Part shown: in pieces, positions 51,861-62,277 of the stretch
Layout of the letters: the number at the start of each line of letters is the position of its first letter
Position numbering within the stretch: position 1 is the first letter of the stretch
Source: Derxia gummosa DSM 723
GTDB lineage: Bacteria > Pseudomonadota > Gammaproteobacteria > Burkholderiales > Burkholderiaceae_E
Direction: 5' to 3'
Length of the DNA: 64,000 nucleotides
NCBI RefSeq assembly: GCF_000482785.1
Contig: NZ_AXWS01000008.1
Coordinates: forward strand, 496,001-560,000
Notes under the pieces: generated by a model
Told to the model about the DNA's origin: nothing
Database searches by the model: none
Seen by the model: the letters and a program-made list of their open reading frames with translations, nothing else
Made by a program: the position numbers and the translations under genes

Positions 51861-53744
51861 ATGACTGAACGCCAGACGGCCGGCCGCATCGCGCAAGGTG
51901 CCCGGCTAGCGATCGCGGCCCTCGTCTCGCTGGCCCTCGCCGCCTGCGGTGGCGGCGGGCTGCCCACCGATTCGGCCAGCACTGCCTCGACGGCCAGCAT
52001 CGCCTCGGCCAGCGACACCAGCCTGCTCACCACCGGCAGCTCGACCTACGACATCCGGACCGTCAAGGCGCCGGCCGTGGTCACGCCCCAGGCCGCCTCG
52101 GCCCGCGCCAGCACCCAGGCCGCGACGCTGCTGAGCGCGAGCGACGCGGCCCGCCTGGCCCAGCAGGCCAGCTTCGGCCCGACCGAGGCGCTCATCTCCG
52201 ACATCTCGACCCAGGGCGCGACCGCCTGGATCGCGGCGCAGATGAACGCCGACGAGACGGTCTATCCCTACCTCGGCGCGTCGTCGGTCGATACCTACGA
52301 CTCGTCGACCGCCTGGTGCAACGCCAAGCTCACCGGCACCGCGCTCACCAACTGCTTCCGCGACTACTTCTCGGTCGTGCCGCTCGGCTGGCAGTTCTAT
52401 CGCCATGCCATCACCGGCACCGACCAGCTGCGCCAGCGCGTGGCCTGGGCGCTGTCGCAGATCCTCGTCGTCAACGAGAACGAGGTGCACGGCCTCTACG
52501 GCCACCGCGACTACCAGCAGCTGTTCCGCGACTATGCCTTCGGCAACTACCGCGACCTGCTGCGCGAGGTGATCCTCAGCCCGGTGATGGGCGAGTTCCT
52601 CAACAGCGTCAACAACGACAAGTCGGACCCGAACGAGAACTTCGCGCGCGAGTTCCTCCAGCTGTTCACGATCGGTACCTGCAAGCTCGACAACAACGGC
52701 GCGATCAGCGGCGGCAGCTGCCAGCCCAACTACAACAACGCGACGGTGCGCAACTACGCCTACGCGCTTACGGGCTACACCTATCCGCCCGGTGGCAAGC
52801 GCTCGTGGTGCAACCCGACCTGCTCGGGCTGGCAGAACCCGCGCTTCCTGCGCGGCCAGATGGTCAACGTCGCGGCCCACCACGACCAGAACTCGCGCGC
52901 GCTGGTGAACGGCGTGACCGTGCCGGCCGGCGCCTCCGCCGCCCAGGCGCTGGAGCTGGTGCTCGACTCGGTCATGAACCACCAGAACATCGGTCCCTTC
53001 GTGGCGCGCCGGCTGATCCAGGCGCTGGTCACGAGCAACCCCTCGCCGGCCTATGTGTACGTGGTGGGCAAGGCCTTCACCGACGGCAGCTATGCCGGCT
53101 TCGGCAGCGGCAAGCGCGGCGACCTCGCGGCCACGGTCGCGGCGGTGCTGCTCAACGGCGAGGCGCGCAAGACCGACTACCTCTGGAACGGCGGCTACGG
53201 CCGCCTGCGCGAGCCGGTCCAGCTCTACACCGCCGTCATGCGCGCCACCGAGGCCAATACCGACGCCGTGTGGTTCGACTGGGTGTACGGCGACGCGATG
53301 AGCCAGGAGCCGTTCAACGCGCCCTCGGTCTTCAACTACTACCCGCCCGACTACGCGCTGGCCGGCACGAGCTATGTGTCGCCCGCCTTCGGCATCGAGA
53401 ACGAGAGCAGCACGCTCCAGCGCATCCTGTTCCTGTGGATGGTCAACAACCCCTGGGTCACGACCAGCCTGCGCTTCGACCCGTCCACGACCGTGAGCGG
53501 CGCTTGGGGCACCTATGTGTCGATGAGCAAGTGGATGTCGCTCACGAGCGACCCCGCTTCGCTGGTCGACCGCTTCGCGCTGCTCGCCACCAGCAGTCAG
53601 CTCACGAGCGCCCAGCGCAGCGCGATGATCGATTCGGTCTCGGCCTGGAACTCGACCAACGACCCAACCGCATGGCAGCTCCACCGGGTGCGCACCGCCG
53701 CCTACCTGGCTTTCCTGGCGCCGCAGTTCTCCGTCATCCGCTGA
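51861..53744 (+). CDS. DUF1800 family lipoprotein, copy 1
   Basis: 627 residues. Lipoprotein signal LALAAC with Cys29, then a Ser/Thr/Ala-rich linker and the DUF1800 domain: [90 protein letters not shown] and the ending LAPQFSVIR. DUF1800 proteins are nearly always encoded with a DUF1501 partner; proposed links are to surface or cellulose-related functions, none proven. GGAGG precedes the ATG at 51861 by 6 bases. Head of three tandem pairs. Confidence 0.92.
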   Translation: MTERQTAGRIAQGARLAIAALVSLALAACGGGGLPTDSASTASTASIASASDTSLLTTGSSTYDIRTVKAPAVVTPQAASARASTQAATLLSASDAARLAQQASFGPTEALISDISTQGATAWIAAQMNADETVYPYLGASSVDTYDSSTAWCNAKLTGTALTNCFRDYFSVVPLGWQFYRHAITGTDQLRQRVAWALSQILVVNENEVHGLYGHRDYQQLFRDYAFGNYRDLLREVILSPVMGEFLNSVNNDKSDPNENFAREFLQLFTIGTCKLDNNGAISGGSCQPNYNNATVRNYAYALTGYTYPPGGKRSWCNPTCSGWQNPRFLRGQMVNVAAHHDQNSRALVNGVTVPAGASAAQALELVLDSVMNHQNIGPFVARRLIQALVTSNPSPAYVYVVGKAFTDGSYAGFGSGKRGDLAATVAAVLLNGEARKTDYLWNGGYGRLREPVQLYTAVMRATEANTDAVWFDWVYGDAMSQEPFNAPSVFNYYPPDYALAGTSYVSPAFGIENESSTLQRILFLWMVNNPWVTTSLRFDPSTTVSGAWGTYVSMSKWMSLTSDPASLVDRFALLATSSQLTSAQRSAMIDSVSAWNSTNDPTAWQLHRVRTAAYLAFLAPQFSVIR

Positions 53745-53760
53745 TTCAGGGAGCCAGCAC

Positions 53761-55203
53761 ATGAACCGCAGAAACTTCCTCCGCCTCGGTACCGGCGCCG
53801 TCATGCTCGGCAGCGGCGTCACCGCCATCCCGCTGCCGGCCCAGGCCGCCAGCAGCTACCGCGCCGTCGTGATGGTGATGCTCTACGGCGGCAACGACGG
53901 CATGAACATGCTGGTGCCGCTCGATGCAACCCGCTTCGCGCAGTACACCTCGGTGCGCGGCGCGCTCGCGCTCAAGACAGCCAGCGAAAGCAGCTGGACC
54001 ACCGGCCCGCTGGTGCCCGTGGCCGGCGGCGCCTGGGGCCTGCATCCGCGCCTCGCGGCGCTGCAATTGCACTTCAATGCCGGCCGCGTCGGCGCGCTGC
54101 TGAATGTCGGCCCGCTCGCCCGGCCCACGACGCGCACCCAGTTCACGAGCTGGCGCGACTCCAGCACGCCCAACCTGCTGCCCGAATCGCTGTTCAGCCA
54201 CAGCGACCAGCAGAAGCTCTGGCAGAACGGCGTCGCGCTCGGCGATACCTCCAGCGTCGGCAGCACCGGCTGGGGCCAGCGCGCGGCCGACCAGCTCTCG
54301 ACCCGCGTGTACTCCTTCGGCGGCAATTCGCGCTTCGGCACGGGCGCGAGTTCGTCGGCGCTGATCCTTCCGGAACCCGGCACCGACATGACCAACATGG
54401 TCGCGTCGATCACGCCCAGCAACCCCTGGGCACCGGCGCAGAAGCTCACCTCGGCGTCGCAGCTGATGATGCAGTCGCCGGTGAGCGCCTCGGCGCAGAT
54501 GAATGCGCTTGCAACGCTGCGCAAGTCGGCGCTGGCGGCCATCGATCAGCTCTCGGCGACGATCAAGGCGGTGCCGGGCGGCAGCTACTCGGCGATCGAC
54601 TCGGCCTTCACCAAGGCCTATGCGACGACGCCGAGCAGCACCGCGACGGCCTACAGCCAGAACCTCGGCAAGCAGCTCTACCAGGTGGCCAAGATGATTG
54701 CCGACAACGCCAAGCTCGGCGGCACGCGGCATCTGTTCTTCGTGTCGCTGGGGGGCTTCGACACCCACGGCAACCAGCTCGCCACCCAGGCGGCGCTGCT
54801 GTCGCAGCTGGGCATCGGCGTCGCGTCCTTCCTGCAGGCGATGATCTCGCTCGGCCTGTCGGATGCGGTGACGCTGGCGACCATGTCGGACTTCGGCCGC
54901 ACCTTCAAGCCGAACAACAGCGGCGGCACCGACCACGCCTGGGGCAACTATCAGCTCGTCGCGGGCGGCGCGGTGAAGGGCGGTGGCACCTGGGGCACGG
55001 CGCCCGAATACGCGCTCGGCGGCAGCAACGATGCCGGCGTCGATAGCTGGGAGCAGCAGGGGCGCTGGATCCCGACCAGCTCGGTCGATCAGTACGCCGC
55101 CACGCTGCTGAGCTGGCTCGGCCTGAGCGCATCGCAGAACGCGGCGCTGCTGCCCAACCTGGCCAACTTCAGCACCGCCAACCTGGGCTTCCTCGGCGCC
55201 TGA
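53761..55203 (+). CDS. DUF1501 family Tat-exported protein, copy 1
   Basis: 480 residues. Twin-arginine signal NRRNFLRLG at the N-terminus, ending near AQA (residue 30). Family blocks: [85 protein letters not shown]. The fold is sulfatase/alkaline-phosphatase-like and the His/Asp residues may bind metal; activity unknown. It is exported folded, which suits a partner to the DUF1800 lipoprotein encoded 16 bases upstream. Confidence 0.92.
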   Translation: MNRRNFLRLGTGAVMLGSGVTAIPLPAQAASSYRAVVMVMLYGGNDGMNMLVPLDATRFAQYTSVRGALALKTASESSWTTGPLVPVAGGAWGLHPRLAALQLHFNAGRVGALLNVGPLARPTTRTQFTSWRDSSTPNLLPESLFSHSDQQKLWQNGVALGDTSSVGSTGWGQRAADQLSTRVYSFGGNSRFGTGASSSALILPEPGTDMTNMVASITPSNPWAPAQKLTSASQLMMQSPVSASAQMNALATLRKSALAAIDQLSATIKAVPGGSYSAIDSAFTKAYATTPSSTATAYSQNLGKQLYQVAKMIADNAKLGGTRHLFFVSLGGFDTHGNQLATQAALLSQLGIGVASFLQAMISLGLSDAVTLATMSDFGRTFKPNNSGGTDHAWGNYQLVAGGAVKGGGTWGTAPEYALGGSNDAGVDSWEQQGRWIPTSSVDQYAATLLSWLGLSASQNAALLPNLANFSTANLGFLGA

Positions 55204-55209
55204 GCGCGG

Positions 55210-55235
55210 GCGCGGCGATCCGTCCGTCGCCGCGC
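55210..55235. other. GC-rich hairpin after the first DUF1800/DUF1501 pair
   Basis: A perfect 9-bp stem GCGCGGCGA/TCGCCGCGC with an 8-base loop lies 7 bases after the stop. There is no T-run, so factor-independent termination is doubtful. The word GCGCGGCGATC is repeated directly at 55250, followed by a second small hairpin (GTCCG/CGGAC). Confidence 0.5.
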
Positions 55236-55497
55236 CAGCCAGGGGGAGGGCGCGGCGATCGGTCCGCGGCGACGGACGGCGGGCCGTACCAGCGGTTCGA
55301 GGGTGACTCGGTCGATTTCCCAGCGGGTTCCGACGCGCTGCCGGGCCGGTCCGCGCCGATCGCTAGGGGAAATCCCCGGAAGTTCAGGTAGTCATGGCTT
55401 GAAACGGCAGTAAGCGCGTGCTAACACGGCCTTTTCAGGTCGGTCACGGCGCAAATGCCGCGCTGCAATCCCTTCTCCTCCCCAGAAGGGTGACGCC

Positions 55498-57375
55498 ATG
55501 ACCAACAAGAACCTGAATCACCGCCGGCCGAGCGCCGGCGCGCTTGCCGGCGCCGCGCTCACGCTGGCGCTCGCGGCCTGCGGCGGTGGCGATCCGTCGG
55601 CCAGCGGTGGCGCCGCGCGCGCCGGCATCGCCGCCACCGACGAGGCCGAGCTGCGCGCCGCCATCCCGGCCGAGCTGCTCGCCGACACCGGCACCAGCGC
55701 CGTCCGCGCCACGACGCAGAGCACCAGCAGCGTGGCGGCGGAGGCCTCGGTGGTCACGACCACGCTCGACGCGGTGCGCCTCGCCAACCAGGCCACCTTC
55801 GGCGCCACGGTGGCCGACACCAACAGCATCCGCACCCTCGGCCCGAAGAAGTGGATCGCGCGCCAGATGCTCGCCACGCGCAGCGTCTATCCCGACCTCG
55901 GTAGCGACGTGATCCACAAGCGCACGACCAGCGCCGACTGGTGCACCGAGACCTTTGCCGCCGGCAGCAGCGCGCGCAACTACTGCTGGCGCGACTACTA
56001 CACCGCCACGCCGATTGCATGGCACTTCTATCGCCAGGCCGTGAGCGGCCCCGACCAGCTGCGCCAGCGCGTGGCCTTCGCGCTGTCGCAATGGCTGGTG
56101 GTGAGCGACGTGGAGGTGTTCAACACCTACGGTCTGCGCGACTGGCACCAGATGCTGCGCGACCGCGCCCTCGGCAACTACCGCACCCTGCTGCGCGAAG
56201 TGATCCTCAGCCCGGTCATGGGCGCCTACCTGAACAATGTCGACAACGGCAAGACCGACCCGAACGAGAACTTCGCGCGCGAGCTGCTGCAACTGTTCAG
56301 CATCGGCACCTGCGAACTGAATGCCGACGGCACGCTCAAGGGCGGCAGCTGCCAGGCCACCTACGACAACGCCAAGGTGCGCGAATACGCCTATGCCCTG
56401 AGCGGCTGGACCTATCCGGCCGGCGGCTACAACTACTGGTGCCCGGTCAAGTGCGGCACCTGGCGCAACCCGCCCTACTTCAAGGGCCAGATGGTGGCCG
56501 TGCCGGCCCAGCACGACACCAGCGCGCGCAGCCTGCTGTCGGGCGTGACGGTGGCCGCGGGCGCCACGCCGGAGGCGGCGGTCGAGCGCGTGCTCGACTC
56601 GATCATGAATCACCCGAACGTCGGCCCCTTCGTGGCGACGCGGCTGATCCGCCATCTCGTCACGAGCAACCCCTCGCCGGCCTATGTGCAGGCGGTGGCC
56701 ACCGCCTTCGACAGCGGCGACTACCAGGGCATCGGCACCGGCATGCGCGGCGACCTCGCCGCCACCGTCGCGGCGGTGCTGCTGCATCCCGAGGCGCGCG
56801 ACGCCGCCTACATCAAGCAGCCCGGCTACGGTCGTCTGCGCGAGCCGGTGCAGGCCTGGACCTCGGTGATGCGCGCGCTCGACGCGCGCACCGACGGCAT
56901 CTGGTTCGCGTGGAGCTACGGCAAGGATCTGGGTCAGTCGCCCTTCAGCCCGCCCTCGGTGTTCAGCTACTACGAGCCGGGCACGCCGCTCGTGGGCACC
57001 AGCCTCGTGGCGCCGGCCATGGGCATCGAGAACGAAAGCTCGACGCTGCAACGCATGAGCCTGCTCCAGTTCGCCACGCTCGGCGCCGCCGCCAACGGCC
57101 AGATGGTGGCGGCCACGCCCACCGTCGCCGATTCGACCGGCACCTTCGTGAGCCATGACCGCTGGCTGCCCTACGTGGCCGACAGCGCGGCGCTGGTCAG
57201 CAAGCTCACGCTCTACCTCACCGCCAACCAGCTCACCGGCACGCAGAAGGCGGCCATCGTCGCCGCGATCGACAGCATCACGCCCACCACCTACGGCAGC
57301 TACTGGCAGACCCGCCGCATCCGCGTCGCGACCTATCTCGTGATGATGACCCCGCAGTTCTCGATCGTCCGCTGA
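55498..57375 (+). CDS. DUF1800 family lipoprotein, copy 2
   Basis: 625 residues. Lipobox LALAAC with Cys28. Same domain landmarks as copy 1: [83 protein letters not shown], ending TPQFSIVR. Closer to copy 3 than to copy 1 in the central region ([14 protein letters not shown] shared). ATG at 55498 with AGAAGG upstream. A 294-base gap with hairpins separates it from pair 1, so it may have its own promoter. Confidence 0.92.
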   Translation: MTNKNLNHRRPSAGALAGAALTLALAACGGGDPSASGGAARAGIAATDEAELRAAIPAELLADTGTSAVRATTQSTSSVAAEASVVTTTLDAVRLANQATFGATVADTNSIRTLGPKKWIARQMLATRSVYPDLGSDVIHKRTTSADWCTETFAAGSSARNYCWRDYYTATPIAWHFYRQAVSGPDQLRQRVAFALSQWLVVSDVEVFNTYGLRDWHQMLRDRALGNYRTLLREVILSPVMGAYLNNVDNGKTDPNENFARELLQLFSIGTCELNADGTLKGGSCQATYDNAKVREYAYALSGWTYPAGGYNYWCPVKCGTWRNPPYFKGQMVAVPAQHDTSARSLLSGVTVAAGATPEAAVERVLDSIMNHPNVGPFVATRLIRHLVTSNPSPAYVQAVATAFDSGDYQGIGTGMRGDLAATVAAVLLHPEARDAAYIKQPGYGRLREPVQAWTSVMRALDARTDGIWFAWSYGKDLGQSPFSPPSVFSYYEPGTPLVGTSLVAPAMGIENESSTLQRMSLLQFATLGAAANGQMVAATPTVADSTGTFVSHDRWLPYVADSAALVSKLTLYLTANQLTGTQKAAIVAAIDSITPTTYGSYWQTRRIRVATYLVMMTPQFSIVR

Positions 57376-57386
57376 GGAGAGCCGAC

Positions 57387-58823
57387 ATGGACCGCAGACA
57401 TTTCCTGCGCGCCGCGGGCGCGCTCGGCGCCCTCGGCGTCACCCCGATCAGCCTGCCGGTCGCGCAGGCCGCCACCGGCTACCGCGCGCTCGTCGCCGTC
57501 ATGCTCTACGGCGGCAACGACGGCATGAACACCGTCGTGCCGCTCGACGCCACGCGCTATGCCCAGTACTGCTCGGTGCGCGGCTCGCTCGCGCTGCTCA
57601 AGACGGCCGACACCGAGCATGTGCGCGGCCCGATCGCGCCCATCGGCGACGGCAGCTGGGGCCTGCATCCGCGCCTTGCCGCGCTCCAGGGCTTGGCCGA
57701 CGCGGGCCGGCTTGCAAGCGTTTTCAACGTCGGGCCGATCGTGCGGCCGACCACCCGCAGCGACTTCGCGGCCTGGCGCTACCTGAATGACGCCACCAAG
57801 CTGCCCGAGGCGCTGTTCAGCCACAGCGACCAGCAGAAGCTCTGGCAGAACGGCGCGGCGCGCACCGACGCCTCGACCGTCGGCGCCACCGGCTGGGGCG
57901 CGCGCGTGGCCGAGAAGTCCGGCGCGGGCATCTATTCGTTTTCGGGCAATTCGCGTTTCGGCACCGGCGCCACGCGCAGCGCGCTGATCCTGCCCGGCCC
58001 AGGCAGCCAGATGGCGGGCGGCCTCAGCGCCTGGCAGCCCGACGCCACCTGGGCGCCCAACATCGCGCTCAGCAACGCCTTTCTCATGACGATGAAGGCG
58101 CCCACGACCGATCCGCTGTTCAAGGCCTTCGCCAAGCTGCGCGGCAACGCGCTCGACGCGGTGGGTCGCCTGGGCGGCATCGTGGCCGCCACGCCCGGTG
58201 GCACGGGCAGCAACAGCGCGATCGACACCGCCTTCCAGCGCGGCTATGCCTGCGGCACGGCCACGCTCACCGCGTATTCGCAATCGCTCGGCAAGCAGCT
58301 CTACCAGGTGGCCAAGATGATCGCGGCCAATGCCACGGTGGGCGGCAGCCGCCACATCTACTTCGTGTCGCTGGGCGGCTTCGACACCCACGGCAACCAG
58401 CCCGACCAGCATGCCGATCTGCTGAGCCAGGTCGGCATCGGGCTCGCGTCCTTCCACGAGGCGATGGCCAGCCTCGGCCTGACCGACTCGGTCACGAGCT
58501 TCACCATGTCGGACTTCGGTCGCACCTTCAAGCCGAACAGTTCGTCCGGCACCGATCACGCCTGGGGCAACACCCAGCTCGTGCTCGGCGGCGCGGTGAA
58601 CGGCGGCGGCTGGGGCAGCTATCCGGAGCTGACGCTGGGCGGCCCGGACGACGCCGGCATCAGCAGCTGGGAGTACCAGGGCCGCTGGATCCCGACCACC
58701 TCGGTGGACCAGTACGCCGCGACGCTCGGAGGCTGGCTCGGCCTGAGCGCCAGCACGCTGCTCACGGTGTTCCCGAACCTGGGCAACTTCGCCACCCGCG
58801 ATCTCGGCTTCATGAAGGCCTGA
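57387..58823 (+). CDS. DUF1501 family Tat-exported protein, copy 2
   Basis: 478 residues. Tat signal [10 protein letters not shown], cleavage near VAQA. Shared blocks [86 protein letters not shown] 11 bases after copy 2 of DUF1800 with GAGGAGAG as ribosome site. A dispersed palindrome copy (57713) encodes LASVFN. Biochemical function unknown. Confidence 0.92.
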   Translation: MDRRHFLRAAGALGALGVTPISLPVAQAATGYRALVAVMLYGGNDGMNTVVPLDATRYAQYCSVRGSLALLKTADTEHVRGPIAPIGDGSWGLHPRLAALQGLADAGRLASVFNVGPIVRPTTRSDFAAWRYLNDATKLPEALFSHSDQQKLWQNGAARTDASTVGATGWGARVAEKSGAGIYSFSGNSRFGTGATRSALILPGPGSQMAGGLSAWQPDATWAPNIALSNAFLMTMKAPTTDPLFKAFAKLRGNALDAVGRLGGIVAATPGGTGSNSAIDTAFQRGYACGTATLTAYSQSLGKQLYQVAKMIAANATVGGSRHIYFVSLGGFDTHGNQPDQHADLLSQVGIGLASFHEAMASLGLTDSVTSFTMSDFGRTFKPNSSSGTDHAWGNTQLVLGGAVNGGGWGSYPELTLGGPDDAGISSWEYQGRWIPTTSVDQYAATLGGWLGLSASTLLTVFPNLGNFATRDLGFMKA

Positions 58824-58971
58824 GCGCAGGTCGGGCATCTGCCCGGAATTTGAGCAAAGTGCTTGTTTCGCCAGAAGCAAGGCTGCCGTCCATGGAAGGT
58901 GACGGAGTTGGCATGGGAGAGCGTGAACTACTGCCCAGACTGCGCCGCGTCCTCCTTCCAGAAAGACGCCC

Positions 58972-60783
58972 ATGCTCCGAATCACAGGGACGCACCGGGG
59001 GTGCGCCGGCTTGCATGCGCTTGCATTCGCGTCGGCCCTCGTGCTTGCGGGATGCGGTGGCGGTGATGCGGCCGGGCTGGCCGCCCCAGCCGACGCCGCG
59101 CGAGCAACCACCCAGGCGACGGCAAGCGCCGCCGCGAGTCTGGCCGCCGCGTTGCCCGATGTCGCCACCACCAGCATCGATGCCGCGCGCCTCGCCCAGC
59201 AGGGCAGCTTCGGCCCGACCGAGCCGCTGATCGACCGCATCGCCAAGGTCGGCCCGCGCAAGTGGATCGCGCTCCAGATGGAGGCCACGCCCAGCGAGTA
59301 TCCGGCGCTCGGCAACGTCGACATCGACCGCTGGACCAGCAAGACGAAATCGTGGTGCCAGGGCAATTTCACGGCCGGCACGCCGGCCTCCAACTACTGC
59401 TGGCGCGACTACTACAGCTCCACCCCGGTCGCCTGGCACTTCTACCGCCAGGCGGTCTCGGGCGAGGATCAGCTGCGCCAGCGCGTGGCCTTCGCGCTGT
59501 CGCAATGGATCGTCGCGAGCGACGTGGACGCGACCGGCACCTACGGCCTGCGCGACTGGGCGCAGATGTTCCGCGACAACGCCTTCGGCAACTACCGCGA
59601 CCTGCTGCGCGCGGTGGTGCTCAGCCCGGTCATGGGCGTGTTCCTCAACAACGTCAACAACAGCAAGACCGACCCGAACGAGAACTTCGCGCGCGAGCTG
59701 CTGCAACTGTTCAGCATCGGCACCTGCGCGCTGAACCATGACGGCACGCTCAAGGGCGGCAGCTGCCAGCCGACCTACGACAACGCCACCGTGCGCGAGT
59801 ACGCCTACGCGCTCACGGGCTGGACCTTTCCGGCGGGCGGCGTCTCGGCCTGGTGCGGCACGAAGTGCAATGGGTGGCAGAACCCGCGCTGGCTCAAGGG
59901 CAGCATGGTGGCGGTACCGGCCCAGCACGACCAGAACGTGCGCAAGCTGCTGTCGGGCGTGACGCTGGCGGCCTCGCGCACGCCGGGCTGGGCGCTGTCG
60001 CGGGTGCTTGACTCGATCATGGCGCACGACAACGTCGCGCCCTTCGTGGCGACGCGGCTCATCCAGCATCTCGTCACCGGCAATCCCTCGCCCGCCTACG
60101 TGAGCGACGTGGCCACGGCCTTCGAGACCGGCAGCCATGCCGGCTTCGGCAGCGGCAAGCGCGGCGACCTCGCGGCCACGGTCGCGGCGGTGCTGCTGCA
60201 TGACGAGGCGCGCACCGCCAGCCACATCCGCGACCTCGGCTACGGACGGCTGCGCGAGCCGGCCCAGGTCTGGACCGGCCTCATGCGCGCGCTCGACGCG
60301 ACCACTGACGGCGCGTGGTTCGGCTGGTCCTTCGGCGGCGATCTGGGGCAGACGGTGTTCAGCGCGCCGTCGGTATTCGGTCACTACCCGCCCGACTACC
60401 TCCCGGCGGGCGCCGGCGTGGTCGCGCCCGCCTTCGCGCTGGAGGACGAGAACACCACCTTCAAGCGGCTCGGCCTCTACAACTACGTCAACTTCACCGG
60501 CACCGATCCGGTCATGGCGGCGGACGCGACCGTGGCCGGCTCGACCGGCACTGCCATCAGTCATGCGCGCTACCTCGGCTCGGCCGGCAATCCGTCGGCC
60601 TTGGTCAGCCGGCTCGACCTGCTGCTCACGAGCCGCCAGCTCAGCGCGGCGCAGCGGCAGTCGATCGTCGATGCCGTGTCCGCCATCACCGAGAGCACCC
60701 ACGGCAGTAACTGGAAGCTGTGGCGGGTGCGGGTGGCGATGTTCCTGGTCATGGCGTCGCCGCAGTACGCCGTCATTCGCTGA
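58972..60783 (+). CDS. DUF1800 family lipoprotein, copy 3
   Basis: 603 residues. Lipobox LVLAGC with Cys28; the leader carries the palindrome copy at 59012 (LHALAF). Domain landmarks: [85 protein letters not shown], ending SPQYAVIR. ATG at 58972 with AGAAAG upstream, 148 bases after pair 2. Function unknown. Confidence 0.92.
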   Translation: MLRITGTHRGCAGLHALAFASALVLAGCGGGDAAGLAAPADAARATTQATASAAASLAAALPDVATTSIDAARLAQQGSFGPTEPLIDRIAKVGPRKWIALQMEATPSEYPALGNVDIDRWTSKTKSWCQGNFTAGTPASNYCWRDYYSSTPVAWHFYRQAVSGEDQLRQRVAFALSQWIVASDVDATGTYGLRDWAQMFRDNAFGNYRDLLRAVVLSPVMGVFLNNVNNSKTDPNENFARELLQLFSIGTCALNHDGTLKGGSCQPTYDNATVREYAYALTGWTFPAGGVSAWCGTKCNGWQNPRWLKGSMVAVPAQHDQNVRKLLSGVTLAASRTPGWALSRVLDSIMAHDNVAPFVATRLIQHLVTGNPSPAYVSDVATAFETGSHAGFGSGKRGDLAATVAAVLLHDEARTASHIRDLGYGRLREPAQVWTGLMRALDATTDGAWFGWSFGGDLGQTVFSAPSVFGHYPPDYLPAGAGVVAPAFALEDENTTFKRLGLYNYVNFTGTDPVMAADATVAGSTGTAISHARYLGSAGNPSALVSRLDLLLTSRQLSAAQRQSIVDAVSAITESTHGSNWKLWRVRVAMFLVMASPQYAVIR

Positions 60784-60795
60784 AGGAGCACCCCG

Positions 60796-62271
60796 ATGGA
60801 TCGAAGAGGTTTCCTGCGCTCCGGCGCGGCGGCACTGGCCGCGCATGGCGCCGACGCGGCCCGGCTCGCGGCACTGGGCGGCGGCATGCTCGCGCTGCCC
60901 GCGGCCGAGGCCGCCGGCGGCTATCGCGCGCTGGTGGCGGTCATGCTCTACGGCGGCAACGACGGTCTGAACACCATCGTCCCGCTCGACTCGCGCTACA
61001 CCGCCTACCAGGGCGTGCGCGGCTCGCTGGCCCTGCTCAACACCGCCGACAGCGCGCGCCGGCGCGGCCCGATCGTGCGTCTGGGCGATGGCGGCTGGGG
61101 CCTGCATCCGAGGCTGGAGGCGCTCAAGCCCTGGTACGACACCGACCAGCTCGCCTTCCTGCACAACGTCGGCCCGCTCGCGCGCCCGACCACGCGCGCC
61201 GACTACGCGGCCTGGCGCTCGCTGGCCGATCCCGAGCGTCTGCCCGAGGCACTGTTCAGCCACAGCGACCAGCAGAAGCTCTGGCAGAACGGCGTCGCGC
61301 GCACCGAGGGTTCGTCGATCCGCGCTACCGGCTGGGGCGGCCGCGCGGCCGAGCGCATCACGGCCAGCAGCTTCTCCTTCGCGGGCAACTCGCGCTTCGG
61401 CGCCGGCGCGAGCGGCAACGCGCTCAACCTGCCGGGGCCGGGCGCCAACCTGCGCGGCACGCTCAGCGCCTGGGCGCCGACCTCGACCTGGACGCCGACC
61501 CGGCGCATCAGCGACGCGCTGGTCGGCATGAACGCAGCGCCAAGCAGCGACCCGCTGTTCACCACGCTGGCGCGGCTGCGTACCGGGGCCTTCGCGGCGG
61601 TCGATCGGCTCGGCGACATCCTGCTCGCCACGCCGTCGAGGGCCGTGTCGGCCTATGCGGCGATCGATGCCGCCTTCACCGCCAGCTACCGGACGGCGGA
61701 GGCGGCCACGGCCACCGCCTATTCGTATTCGCTCGGGCGTCAGCTCTACCAGGTGGCGAAGATGATCGCCTCGCGCGCGACCGTGGGCGGCGGGCGCCAC
61801 ATCTACTTCGTGCAGATGGGCGGCTTCGATACGCACGGCGACCAGCTTTCCGCGCATGCCGAACTGCTCTCCGAGCTTGGCATCGCCCTGGCGGCCTTCA
61901 TGAAGTCGATGAAGACGCTGGCGCTGCACAAGTCGGTCACCGCCTTCACGCTGTCGGACTTCGGCCGCACCTTCAAGCCCAACAGCTCGGGCGGCACCGA
62001 CCATGCCTGGGGCAACAGCCAGCTCATCCTCGGCGGCGCCGCGAACGGCGGCGCCCACTACGGCAGCTTTCCAGAGCTGGCGCTGGGCGGCGCGAACGAT
62101 GTCGGCATCAACACCTGGGAGTACCAGGGCCGCTGGATTCCGACCACCTCGGTCGATCAGTACGGCGCGACCCTGCTGCGCTGGCTCGGCGCCGGCGAGG
62201 CCGACCTCGCGGCGGTGTTCCCGAACCTGTCGCGCTTCGCCACCGCCGATCTCGGCTTCATGAGCGCCTGA
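60796..62271 (+). CDS. DUF1501 family Tat-exported protein, copy 3
   Basis: 491 residues. Tat signal DRRGFLRSGAAAL; the signal region is longer (AHGADAARLAALGGG insert) than in copies 1 and 2. Shared blocks [83 protein letters not shown]. It ends 6 bases from the convergent uvrA stop, with no room for a terminator hairpin between them. Confidence 0.92.
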   Translation: MDRRGFLRSGAAALAAHGADAARLAALGGGMLALPAAEAAGGYRALVAVMLYGGNDGLNTIVPLDSRYTAYQGVRGSLALLNTADSARRRGPIVRLGDGGWGLHPRLEALKPWYDTDQLAFLHNVGPLARPTTRADYAAWRSLADPERLPEALFSHSDQQKLWQNGVARTEGSSIRATGWGGRAAERITASSFSFAGNSRFGAGASGNALNLPGPGANLRGTLSAWAPTSTWTPTRRISDALVGMNAAPSSDPLFTTLARLRTGAFAAVDRLGDILLATPSRAVSAYAAIDAAFTASYRTAEAATATAYSYSLGRQLYQVAKMIASRATVGGGRHIYFVQMGGFDTHGDQLSAHAELLSELGIALAAFMKSMKTLALHKSVTAFTLSDFGRTFKPNSSGGTDHAWGNSQLILGGAANGGAHYGSFPELALGGANDVGINTWEYQGRWIPTTSVDQYGATLLRWLGAGEADLAAVFPNLSRFATADLGFMSA

Positions 62272-62277
62272 GGCCGT

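Noticed and set aside
55204-55497. Hairpins between DUF1800/DUF1501 pairs as intrinsic terminators
   Set aside because: Stems are good but no T-run follows, so they were kept only as a structural note.
58810-62058. A 1082-codon minus-strand frame antisense to DUF1800/DUF1501 pair 3
   Set aside because: Product is rich in Arg, Ala, Gly and His without any domain, and the plus strand carries clear conserved proteins. GC-rich DNA has few stop codons.
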